Positions 1 to 9,000 are shown, numbered from the stretch's first letter. The stretch: DNA of 10,186 nucleotides from Terana coerulea (GCA_024811115.1 JAKOGH010000443.1:1-10186), one strand, 5' to 3'. Numbers and translations are program-made. Notes: a model not told the origin generated them from the letters alone.

Positions 1-599
1 TGAGACCGGTCATGGAGAGGCGCAGTGTCTTTAGGTGGGGAGATGTGATGTTGCGTAGTATGTAAGGTGCGAACACGTCACCGCGCGATGCGGTGTTTAA
101 GGAGAGACTCTCAAGGCGAGATGTATTGAGAGCGGTAACGAAGTCCTTCAGCACGTCCTGTTCCCATAAAAACTCGTTCTGAGAAAATTTAGTAAGTTGG
201 TCTATGCGAGCGTCTTAGTGAACGCACCCTCTGGAGGATGAGGCTTCTGAGTTTGGTATTGTTCCGCAGGTAGGCACTGAAAGCTGATAAACCTTCATCG
301 CCAAGGCGGTTGTTTCCCAAGTCAATCTCCGTGATCTGATACCGGTATCGCCTGCCCGCAGGCAAGACGAGCCAATTAAAAAGCTCGACAACGTCTTCAT
401 CTCCCAACTTGTGATGTGCTAGACTGAGGTTTGTGACCACAGGACGTGATGAGATGGAGTTTATTACTAACAAACAAAAGTCATGGAGAGCGTATGAGCG
501 AAAAGAGATAAGATGCTCACCATCTCCTCCGCGCAAGCTCTTGTCCAGTGGATACTTGACAGTGGTAGGGTCTGCCGGGTTGGGAGCCGAAAACATCAT
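1..599 (-). CDS. Leucine-rich repeat protein, N-terminal part (gene runs off left edge)
   Basis: This is a three-exon model on the minus strand: 599-521, 466-228, and 178 to the window edge, giving 165 residues with no stop. The introns are 520-467 (54 nt, GTGAGC...TTAG, phase 1) and 227-179 (49 nt, GTGCGT...CTCAG, phase 0, with TTACTAA before the acceptor). Splicing them joins uninterrupted leucine-rich repeats. Visible repeat cores are VTNLSLAHHKLGDEDV, ITEIDLGNNRLGDEGL, LRSLILQ, LESLSLN and LKTLRLS. The LxLxxNxLGDEG pattern and the 24-28 residue spacing resemble ribonuclease-inhibitor/RanGAP-type LRRs, which are protein-binding scaffolds. No partner or catalytic role can be named. The start is taken at the ATG at 599, with a second ATG immediately downstream at 596. 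The frame stays open upstream only to about 626 without an ATG, so an additional 5' exon is possible (a CCCAG acceptor-like site lies at about 630-634). The LRR assignment is firm, the exact start moderate, and the function unknown. Confidence 0.75.
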
Positions 600-628
600 A
601 GGCCCAGAACGCAAAGTTGGTCGCACAT
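596..628 (-). promoter_or_regulatory. Upstream ORF whose stop overlaps the LRR gene start codon
   Basis: On the minus strand an ATG at 628 opens a 10-codon frame, MCDQLCVLGL, that ends in TGA at 598-596. That TGA shares bases with the LRR gene's ATG (599-597) in the string CTATGATG. The arrangement suits termination-reinitiation or start-site repression if the transcript begins upstream of 628. The transcript start is not known, and a spliced 5' exon would remove this uORF. Confidence 0.35.
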
Positions 629-1160
629 GCTGGGTAGGGTTTGATTATCGTTAAGTATGGATACAGGGATGTTGAGATTCGATACAGCGTTATTGATGAG
701 TCGTGGTTGTGTATATGAGTAATGAGGCGTAGATGTAAGGGTACACCGGGTATCAAGGCTTCGGCTTGCTCAAGCAAGCTGAGGGTATCAATTAAAGGAA
801 TGAATCGCGCGCTTAGCACGGAGCAGAAGGCTGCGGCAAATTGCGTACCACCTCGGCAGGCCGTGGGGCATGATTGGCTGCGGTTCACTGAGGTAAGGTA
901 TATTTCGGCATGTATTCCAGCACATTGCTATGCACTTGTTGTCTACGTTCACTAAGACGGGCTGACGAGAGCTTGGAGAGAGATTCTACGGAGTTTTGTA
1001 CTTAGTTACCTGCCTTTTCGGGATGACCGTGTGCCGATTTAAAGCCCGCCCGGAGCACCGCCGGAGGGTAGCTCAGGAAAATAGACTCCGTCGACGCTTA
1101 GGCTCTTCCCCGTGACCATCGCCGCCGCTTCACTGCTTTACCTCTCATCCACAGGCAGCC
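629..1160. promoter_or_regulatory. Divergent promoter / 5'-leader region between the LRR and Gbp2-like genes
   Basis: About 530 bp with no convincing gene separates the two divergent start codons, so it probably carries both promoters. An inverted CCAAT box in TGATTGGC lies at 871-878. The last 50 bp before the plus-strand start (about 1110-1160) are pyrimidine-rich and end in ACAGGCAGCC just before ATGG. This is a good start-codon context and could also be the acceptor of a 5'-UTR intron at 1152-1154. No clear TATA box was seen. Short open frames here lack codon structure or homology that I recognise. Confidence 0.4.
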
Positions 1161-3489
1161 ATGGACGTCGACATGAACGTGAAGGATGAGTTTGACGAAA
1201 AGAATCGAGAGCGGGAGCGAGAGGCTGACCGTGATAGGGAGAGAAGAGATAGGGAGAGGCGGGACCGCGATGCGAAGGACAGTGTGAGGGACCGCGATAG
1301 GGACAGGGACGTGCGCGACCGACGCGAATCTGGTATGTTTTACGCTCTGAAAGTTCGTTGGATGTGAGACTCACTTTCGATAACCAGGTCGTAGCCGCCG
1401 AAGCGACCACTGGGAGCCTGAGGAACGACAAAACAGTGACGTGAGTACCCGCCAAGTCATGCAAAGTTGCATTAAAGCTGAACAACGTTGTCCAGCAGCG
1501 TCGCAGGCGGTCAAGAAGCCGCACACGTTCTCGTTCCAGGAAGCGGTCTGCGTCTCCTCGCAGGCGTTCGCGTCGTTCTCGTACTCGTTCTCGGTCGCCT
1601 CGTTCGCGCTCGCGCTCGCGCAGCCGTGACCGTAGACCTGCTGATTCATTCCCCAAATCACTCGGTGGTCCGATGAACGCGCCGCACGAAGAGGCTACCG
1701 AGTTTGCGAAGGTCAGCAAGAGAGAAAAACCAGGTCTACGTCCGGCAACCTCAGCTACGACGTCAAGTACAGGGACCTGATGGAATTCATGAGGGGAGGT
1801 GGGTTGGGGAATTTCAGTTTGGTTTTGCGAGGTACTCGAGTGCAGAGGCGCAGTGGGCAGTGCAGCGATAGTGGAACGAGGAGGACGAGGACAGCGATGT
1901 TGCTCAAGGCCCCGGAGTTGATGTGGAGTTTCCGGTTTACTGACTCCTGGATGGCGAGTTGAGAGGAATGGTTATTGATGGGAGCTTTCTGTTGGTAGCG
2001 GGTGAGGTTCTCTTCGCCGAAGTTCTCGTTACGCCGACCGGCATCTCCAAGGGTTGTGGGTGAGTGAAACCGTATTTTCTTTTCCTGGCCATGGCTGAAC
2101 GTCGTTGTCAGCATCGTCGAATTCGCGTCGCAAGAAGATGCTCAGCGATCGGTTCGTGAGCTTTCTGAGCAGGCATTGCTTGGGCGCCCTGTATTCATTC
2201 GTGAAGTAAGCATCACATTTTGAATGGCCACGGCGAGCTCTCAACATCCTTCAGGATCGCGAAAACGAGTCCCGGTTTGGTGCTACGCCTGTCCCAGGTA
2301 AGATTGGCATGGCTATGGCCGGACAGGGCTTGAACGCAGCTCCGCCACCGCGCCCTCCTCATCACAACTACTTTGGCTCCGGCCAGAACCCGGGAATCAA
2401 CTCTATGTCGGCAATGTATGTACTGCAAGTGCTCCTTTGAAATTTGTTACTGACATCAATAACTCGTAGTTGCCGTACCAAGCTGGCTGGCAGGACCTGA
2501 AGGACCTCTTCCGTTCCGCAGGCAACATCATTCGCGCCGACATCAACATTGGTGCCGATGGTCGCCCTAAGGGCTCCGGTACCGTTATCTTCGAGACATC
2601 CAAGGATGCCCAGCAGGCCATCGGTATGTATTCGTATATAGGCCCCCTGGCCCGATTTTGACCACTCTGCTAGGCATGTACAATGGCTTCGACTGGTACG
2701 GTCGCACACTTGAAGTCCGCGAGGTAAGCCATCGGTCATAATATGCGATCAGCTTCGCATTAACCTTTCATCCAGGACCGGTACGCTGGTCTTTCTGGTC
2801 CTGGCTCTTTCCGAGGCGGACTCCGTGGCCTTCGCGGCGCTGGCTTCCGTGGCGGGCCCAGGGGCGGCTTCCGTGGTGGTCCCCGTGGCGGGTACCCCGG
2901 AGGTCCCGCGGGCGCCGGCCGTGACTTCTCAAGCCAAGACCTCTACGCCGACTACTCGGGACCCGATCAGGGCGGTGTGGCTGGCGGCGCTGGTATGAGG
3001 ATGGAAGGGTACGGCGGAGGGTACGCGGCGGGCAATGGATATGGTGCGGGTAGCGCCCCCACCTTCGACGCAGAGCCGAGCCAGCAGATCATGGTCCGCA
3101 ACGTATGTGTTCCTCCTTCGTCTTTCCGCCCTTAACACACCGCTGACGTGTCAACAGCTGCCTTGGTCGACTGCAAACGAGGATCTGGTGGAGCTATTTG
3201 AAACGACCGGCCAGGTCGAGCTAGCCGAGATCCTTTTCGAAGGCACCCGCTCCAAGGGCTGCGGCGTCGTCCAGTTTGCGCAGGTCCCCGAGGCCGAGAC
3301 CGCGATCGGTGCGTCTTTCGCGTATTGCCTGCTGCTTATTTGTGCTCACGTTGACTGCATACAGCCAAGTTCCAGGCGTACATGTACGGTGGGCGGCCGC
3401 TGGATGTTAGGTTCAACGACCGCTGGCACACCTTCACCCCCAGCGCTGCCAAAGGTGGTCAAGCCGCGCCGATGCAGGCTGAGGCTTAG
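1161..3489 (+). CDS. GBP2: Gbp2/Hrb1-like SR/RGG protein with three RRMs
   Basis: The model has eleven exons: 1161-1332, 1388-1440, 1496-1798, 1999-2059, 2112-2205, 2255-2415, 2470-2623, 2674-2723, 2776-3102, 3158-3308 and 3365-3489 (stop TAG). This gives about 549 aa. All introns are GT-AG and 49-56 nt, except the third (200 nt). Residues 15-55 are rich in Arg, Glu and Asp dipeptides, and 76-125 form an Arg-Ser domain. RRM1 has RNP2 VYVGNL (155-160) and RNP1 KGCGIVEF (193-200). RRM2 has LYVGN (277-281) and KGSGTVIF (315-322). A Gly-Arg-Phe-rich segment spans about 350-405. RRM3 has IMVRNLPW (454-461) and KGCGVVQF (491-498). This order matches yeast Gbp2/Hrb1, nuclear shuttling mRNA-binding proteins that associate with TREX and act in mRNA surveillance and export. 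Three single-base breaks interrupt the frame: extra A in 1725-1729, extra C at 1742-1743, and a missing A at 2395-2396. Counting them makes the total divisible by three. The RRM/SR family is certain. Orthology to Gbp2 or Hrb1 specifically is inferred from architecture. Confidence 0.85.
1799..1998 (+). other. Unusually long (200 nt) intron inside RRM1
   Basis: The donor is GTGGGT at 1799 and the acceptor TTGGTAG ends at 1998. Splicing joins GGA-G to CG-GGT, giving MRGAGEVLFAEV across RRM1. It is about four times longer than the other ten introns boundaries suggest (49-56 nt). If retained, the reading frame of RRM1 continues for about 55 codons and then stops at 1960-1962, which would truncate the protein. 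Branch-like sequences are TTTACTGAC (about 1937-1945) and TTATTGATG (about 1972-1980). Confidence 0.6.
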
Positions 3490-3859
3490 GTTCCCTGTTT
3501 ACATCTACATATCTCGAAACTATTCCGCATTTGCTGCCTCTACTCACAAAACATGCACTCTAAAAATCCTATCCAAAGCGAATGAGGTTTGATAAGTTAA
3601 CTACCCTCCGCCGTGTTGCTTTGCGCTGTATGTACGCTGATGATGTTTATTGCTACAAGGGTCGGTACAGGGCTTGAAGGGACTGGGGGCAGCTGCTTGT
3701 ACAGCACCTGGTCAGGCATTATGGGCGGGACCGCAGGTGGGTTGTGAAAGGCGGTCAAAACACGAAGGACAACCGAGTTTTTCGAGCATTGATATATATG
3801 TAGACCAAAGGTAATAAGGTTCTGTCAATGCATGGGAAAGAGTAATTATTAGCACAAGA
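3490..3859. other. 3' flank of the Gbp2-like gene, no gene seen
   Basis: This stretch follows the TAG stop at 3487-3489 and probably contains the 3' UTR and transcript end. I see no canonical AATAAA signal. A-rich strings (about 3553-3562 and 3811-3816) are possible but weak processing elements. No open frame with recognisable protein features was found. The short open frame that continues from exon 10 through the last intron past this stop is a shadow. Confidence 0.4.
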
Positions 3860-4375
3860 GGCGCCTTCGCTTCGCTCTGGGGAGGCTCCTAGCCTGGCGT
3901 TGGGTTAGGGTGGCGTTGGGCGAGGCTGTCTGATACAAAGGTGCCGGCGGTGAAGCTACGGCTACAGCTACAGCTACAACCAGCTTAGTACAGTATTACG
4001 GCTGCAATGTAATTAAATTAAATAGAATATACAGCGCTGCTTGCCAGTACACACTGGAGGGGCCAAGTCGTATATATATGCACCAGAGAGCAGGGAGACG
4101 CATAAATACTTGCCTAAAACTGACAGAAGCGGCAGGCCACGGAACGCCAGACATCGCCAGAAGCTCCGAGGGTTAAGACGGGTCAGACAGAAAGGGAGAA
4201 AGGGGCGTCTTCGCTTCGCTCCAGGGAGCAGCTTAGGGTTACGTTTGGTGGGTGGCGTTGAACGTTGAGAGAGGATGGCGTTGGGCGAGTACCAGTACTA
4301 GTCCGCTGCGAGGCTGGTCAATGCTAGTAAACCCGGGATATATACGCAACAGAAACTAGCGAAGTGCGTAAATAC
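3860..4375. repeat. Decayed repeat family, at least two diverged units
   Basis: Two segments recur in the same order. The first begins GGCG(C/T)CTTCGCTTCGCTC, at 3860-3877 and about 4204-4221. In both copies it is followed by GGGA, TTAGGGT, GGTGGCGTTG and GGCGTTGGGCGAG within about 65-85 bp. The second runs TATATA(T)(A/C)GCA...GCATAAATAC/GCGTAAATAC, at about 4070-4109 and 4337-4375. Weaker shared words (CCGAGG, GGTCAGACA) follow each second segment. The order A-C-B-D implies two copies of one unit, the second shortened. No coding capacity, terminal inverted repeats or LTR ends were recognised, so the element class is unknown. It may extend to about 4600, where GAGGCTGCGA(A/G)GG recurs at about 4430 and 4490. 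Confidence 0.5.
3955..3978 (+). repeat. Hexanucleotide tract (GCTACA), four units
   Basis: GCTACG is followed by three perfect GCTACA copies, inside the first repeat unit of the decayed repeat region. It is a short microsatellite in gene-free sequence and has no coding frame around it that I trust. Confidence 0.7.
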
Positions 4376-5896
4376 AATAAATGGGATTGGCCCGGGGAAC
4401 GGGCGGCTTGATTGGTCAGACACCGTCCGAGGCTGCGAAGGACGAGTAAAGCGGGAGGATTGGCTCGGAACGTGTCGGATAACGACAGAGGCTGCGAGGG
4501 CTAAATCGGGTAGAATGAAAGACGAAACAGGCCACGAATGACGGGAGAGCCCGGAGAGGGGTCTGGGGACGAGTATCAAGCAGAGCTAAGCAAACATACA
4601 TATAGCTGGCGACTCAGACCGGGGGTCACTGGGTGGGGGCTCAAGGTAAGTACAATACTTACTTTCGTGCCATATGGGTAAATGTAAGAGGTATGAACCA
4701 CTCTTCACTCGTGTTCATGGCTACGCTCAAGCGTAACCGGATCTGTCACCTGTGTGATAAAAGGGATTTGCATACTAAGGAGTCAAGTTATGCGGGCATA
4801 TGTCACGCCTAGACCTCAGCAGTAGTGGACGCCAAAGTTATTCGACTTGCAGTCGTTGGACTTGGTGTTTGCTCATCCGTGTCTCCCTGTATCCCAGTTT
4901 GCAACCAGAGAGGTTTTATACACCGGAGCGGCCGCCTACAACTTTCCTAGACAAGACGGCTTTGTGGCGCTCGGCAGCTTCCGTCAATCTACTGGGCCCT
5001 ACAAGCCGTGAAAACTCATATGCAGTAAGCCATGGCACCAACAAGAGGGCAAATTTCAGGCAAAAGACTGGTGTCGTCGCACACTGGCATGTTAGCCTAC
5101 ATGGCGTAAACTTGAACTCATAGCGACAAGCTGTCAAAGCTCAGCAGCAAAGGATGATGGACCCCTACGTCGATAGGTCACGATTGAAAAGGCCTCCGTA
5201 AGGAAAACCTACGAGTGCGATCACTGGACCCATTGCAGCGTGGCCGATAATGTGCATAGTGAACGTTCATTGGTGTACCATGATTATTCGAATGTGCTTC
5301 CCACATCAAAAGAGGTTTGTCGGAGAAGCGGGTACCGAAGACAACGATCTTCGCCACCCCATATATGCAACGTGCCGAGAGACGATGGAGATTTTTTTAT
5401 GCGAAGATCCCGTCGGATGCAGGGTCGCGGCATAACACTATCGTGAAATCAGCCAACGTTCGTATGCAGGGGATAGCAAGCACCTTTCCTTAAATCCTTC
5501 GCGGTTTTCAAGGCAACAAGAATGCTGCAGATCTTATGCAAAGCGCACGAACGTGGCGATGTATCGAGGTTAGGTTCCCCGGTACCATTTGCGTACGTAC
5601 ACTGTACACACTGGCAGGCGGTCGTTCCGGCTGGCCCATGCATCTACTTGTAGCTGTCTGAGCAACGCCGCGTTTCGTGACAGTCAATGCGATGCATGTT
5701 TCCTGCTTGCCTTGTACTCTTGGTCGATGGCGTTTGAACTATGTCGATATTTCAGTTGCATGGAACATGAAGAGGATGGGCGCACTTCGCGCTTTGTCGG
5801 TGTCGACGTTGGTGAGAGCCTCCGATGTTTCGCCGGCGCGTCCTGGGCGCCTTTTCAAGGACCGAGGCCCGACAAGCCCGACATTCGGCTACGCTG
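4376..5896. other. Gene-free intergenic stretch
   Basis: About 1.5 kb lies between the repeat region and the TPS2 promoter. Open frames of 60-108 codons occur on both strands, for example 4800-5123, 5589-5897 and 5677-6003. None shows a recognisable domain, consistent codon bias or credible splice links, and base composition is less GC-rich than in the flanking exons. No tRNA T-arm, 5S rRNA, snoRNA C/D pair, transposase or reverse-transcriptase motif was found by eye. A T7 run in GAGATTTTTTTATG (5390-5403) is the only simple tract. It is best described as non-coding or decayed sequence. Confidence 0.5.
4643..4665. repeat. Short hairpin with splice-donor-like arms
   Basis: GTAAGTA (4646-4652), loop CAA, then TACTTAC (4656-4662) form a perfect 7-bp inverted repeat. 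One G-U wobble and two A-T pairs extend it to a 10-bp stem. The arms give the consensus donor AAG/GTAAGT on the plus strand and a near-consensus GTAAGT on the minus strand. The minus strand also contains TACTTACCT, as at the 5' end of U1 snRNA, but no Sm site or U1 stem-loop I follows. Its function is unknown. Confidence 0.4.
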
Positions 5897-6080
5897 ATTG
5901 GCCGAAAAAGGACATTGTCGATGACGTGTGTGGATATCTGCTTTTCGCTGATTTCCTTTTGAGGCAGAGACCTTGGTCGATGGTCGTCAACTTTGAGATT
6001 TAAAGTCGGCCAGCCTTCATCCTCATCCTTGACCTACCCCTCACCGCCTTCTACTCTCTGCCCACCACCCGCAGGCAGAC
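5897..6080 (+). promoter_or_regulatory. TPS2 proximal promoter and leader
   Basis: An inverted CCAAT box in TGATTGGC lies at 5895-5902, about 180 bp before the start codon. From about 6013 to 6070 the plus strand is strongly pyrimidine-rich (CCTTCATCCTCATCCTTGAC and similar). Such CT tracts commonly precede transcription starts of well-expressed fungal genes. A single CCCCT at 6037-6041 matches the yeast stress-response element core on the opposite strand, but one copy in a CT-rich tract is weak. CGCAG at 6070-6074 could be the acceptor of a 5'-UTR intron. Confidence 0.4.
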
Positions 6081-9000
6081 ATGGACTCGTTCGCCGAACC
6101 ACAACGCCGCCAGGAGTACTCCCTCTCCGAGGTTCGCGACCAAGTACACAGACTCGAGGAGGAGCACCGCGCGAAGGGCATCGAGCTCTCGGGGCGCATC
6201 ATCCATGTCACCCATTACCTCCCCTTCACCGGCTCGCTGAAGTCCAGCGGCCAAGGGTTGAGCGCGAGCGGTGAGCAAGCAGGCATCCTCAGCCCGCCGC
6301 AAACCCCGCCCGCGAAGGTGGCCGATATCCCGCCCTCACCGTCCGCAGAAGGACCCTCGCACCAGGAAGCCGCGCTCAAGAAGGCGAGCGACGAGCGGTG
6401 GAACGTCACCGTCCGTTACGGGCACTCGGCGATGGTCTCCGGCATCACTTCGCTCGCCGCGACCCACGAGCAGCTCTTTGTCGGCTGGACGGGCGACGTC
6501 TATGCCTCAACATCCGCGCCGCAAGCCAATGGCAGCAGCGGCATCACACCCTCACCACAGACGGAAAATTCCAAGGTCTCAACCAAGAACATCTCTGACG
6601 CCGACCGGGATGCCTTCGAACGTGTGCTGAACACGCAGGGCAGCAAGCTGTTGCTCAAGGAGGACGCGATTGGCCTAGAGGAGGCGAGATCAAGAATGTC
6701 GAGTTCGCTCCCGTCTGGCTCGAGGATAAGCAGGCGCACGGTCACTACGACGGCTACTGCAAGCAAAGTGAGTCCGCCTCGTTCTGTTATTTTTCCTTCC
6801 TGTGCGCATACATCCACGCTCTGCTCGCGCCTGCCAAATCCACTCTTCACCTTCCATCTTTCCTGACATCACTGCTTCAACTTTAATCTCACCGTCTCGT
6901 TCTCAATTCGCCGGGCCATCTGCCTTTTGACGTTCACGCTTTGCCGCCTCGCCTGCCTTTCCTGGCACTAACTCCCATCAACTCCTTCATCCGTCCCATC
7001 CAAGCACTTGGTCTCGCTTGCTTTGCACTTCCATCTCGTAAACGGGACTCCGCGCGGTGTTCTCGGCTTATCTTTGCGTTGCCCTCTCCGATATTCGTCC
7101 TGCGTGTGTTTCCGGTCAGAATCGCGTTCTCGGCCACGTTGACCTTATCTTTCTGTCTCAACGTGCTTTTCATCTTCGTGCAATATTACCTCGGCTCGTA
7201 ATTCCGAAGGGATGCTAACCAATTCTTCTTCCAGTCCTTTGGCCGCTCTTCCACTACCTGCTCTGGCAAGACGTTGCGACGGAGTATGCAAGCGCAGATA
7301 CCCACTGGGCGCCCTACGCCGCCGTAAACGAGGCTTTTGCCAAGGCTATTGAGCGGATATACAAGCCTGGTAAGCTTTGATCCGCTCGTTTCTCGATTTC
7401 AGCACGCATATACTTATATTTCGCTCCCTGAAAATAGGTGATTTGATCTGGATACACGACTACCACCTTCTCCTTGTTCCCAGCCTCATCCGCCAGGCTC
7501 TGCCCGATGCCGCAATCGGCCTCTTTGTCCACACGCCGTTCCCAAGCAGCGAAGTCTTCCGGTACGTATCTGGCTTTTCAACATGTATGCATGCGCAACA
7601 TTCTGACTGTATCGCAGCTGCCTTCCTCGTCGCAAGGAAATCCTCGATGGCATGCTTGGCGCCAACCTCATCTGTTTCCAAACCTACTCCTACAGCCGGC
7701 ACTTCACCTCTTCCTGTGTTCGCGTGTGTGGATACGAATCGACTTCGCGTGGAGGCATCGACGTGCAGGGACATGTCGCTAGCATCAGCTGGTGCCCGGT
7801 CGGTGTCGACGCTCAGCGCGTAAAGGGCGACTTGCAGAGGCCGGGTATCAAGCCCAAGCTTGAGGCGCTGAGTGCGCTGTACGAAGGCAAGAAGATTATC
7901 GTCGGGCGGGATAAGTTGGACGTCGTCAAGGGCGTGGTTCAGAAGGTTTGCTTTACGCCATCATATTCATAGAATCGTTTCTGACAGCTTGCTCTAGCTC
8001 CGTGCCTTCGAGAAACTCCTTCAGGACTACCCACAATGGGTTGGCAACGTCGTCCTTATTCAGGTCACTTCACCTGCTTTGTCGGACTCGCCCAAGCTTG
8101 AGCGTCAAGTATCCGAGCTCGTCTCCCACATCAACGGAGAGTACGGTTCTCTGGACTTCATCCCGGTCCATCATTAGTACGTGCATCGACGTCCTTCTCC
8201 CTTAAAAGTATACTCATGTGCATATAGCCACCAGACAATCAAGAAGGACGAGTTCTACGCCCTTCTCAGCGTTGCCGACCTCGGTGTCATCACTCCCTGC
8301 GCGACGGTATGAACACCACCTCGATGGAGTTCGTCATTGCCCAAAACGAGACGAACAAGAGCCCGCTCATCCTCTCCGAGTTTATGGGTATCTCGAGTAA
8401 CATGACCGAGGCGCTGCAGATCAACCCGTGGAACCTGGGCGAGGTCGCTGCCGCGATGCACCGCGGTCTGACCATGTCCGACGAGGAGAAGCTGTCGCGC
8501 CACGAGAAGCTGTACAAGGTCGTCACGACGCACACCTCGCACACGTGGGCTGCGAACCTCGCGCGGCTGCTGCTCGAGCAGCTCAGCAAGGTAAACCTCG
8601 CGAAGCACACGCCATTCATCCCCAAGGGCCAGCTCGAGCAGCACTACCTGTCCGCGCGCAAGCGCTATTCCTCTTCGACTACGACGGCACGCTCTCGCCG
8701 ATCGTCAAGGTGCCGAGCATGGCGGTTCCCTCGGAGCCGACGCTCGAGGCCCTCACCGCGCTCACGGCGGACCCGAAGAACATCGTGTACATCATCTCCG
8801 GACGCGACCAGGAGTTCCTCGAGCAACACCTCGGACACCTGAAGGGCCTTGGCATGTCCGCCGAGCACGGTGGCTTCATCCGCGAGCCTGGCTCGGCCGA
8901 GTGGCGCAACTTCACGGAGAACCTCGACATGAGCTGGATGGGCGAGGTGCTTGAGATCTTCAAGTACTACACGGAACGGACGACGGGCAGTCACATTGAG

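Noticed and set aside
517..888. 123-codon minus-strand frame upstream of the LRR gene
   Set aside because: It lacks an in-frame ATG at its beginning and overlaps LRR exon 1 in another frame. It has no recognisable domain, though a 5' exon in this area cannot be excluded.
1138..1719. 193-codon minus-strand frame full of Arg-Glu repeats
   Set aside because: It is antisense to the charged and RS-coding exons of the Gbp2-like gene. Its repetitive composition mirrors the plus strand, and it crosses well-supported introns.
3640..3740. TGATGA word as a snoRNA C box
   Set aside because: There is no CTGA D box at suitable distance and no closing terminal stem.
3899..4241. TTAGGG words suggesting telomeric sequence
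   Set aside because: They occur singly, not in tandem, inside the decayed repeat units.
4637..4662. U1 snRNA-like 5' end (TACTTACCT) on the minus strand
   Set aside because: No stem-loop I sequence, Sm site or further U1 structure follows, and the match is explained by the inverted repeat.
5589..6003. Two overlapping plus-strand frames of 102 and 108 codons before TPS2
   Set aside because: They have no domain, poor codon structure, no splice support, and run into the TPS2 promoter region.
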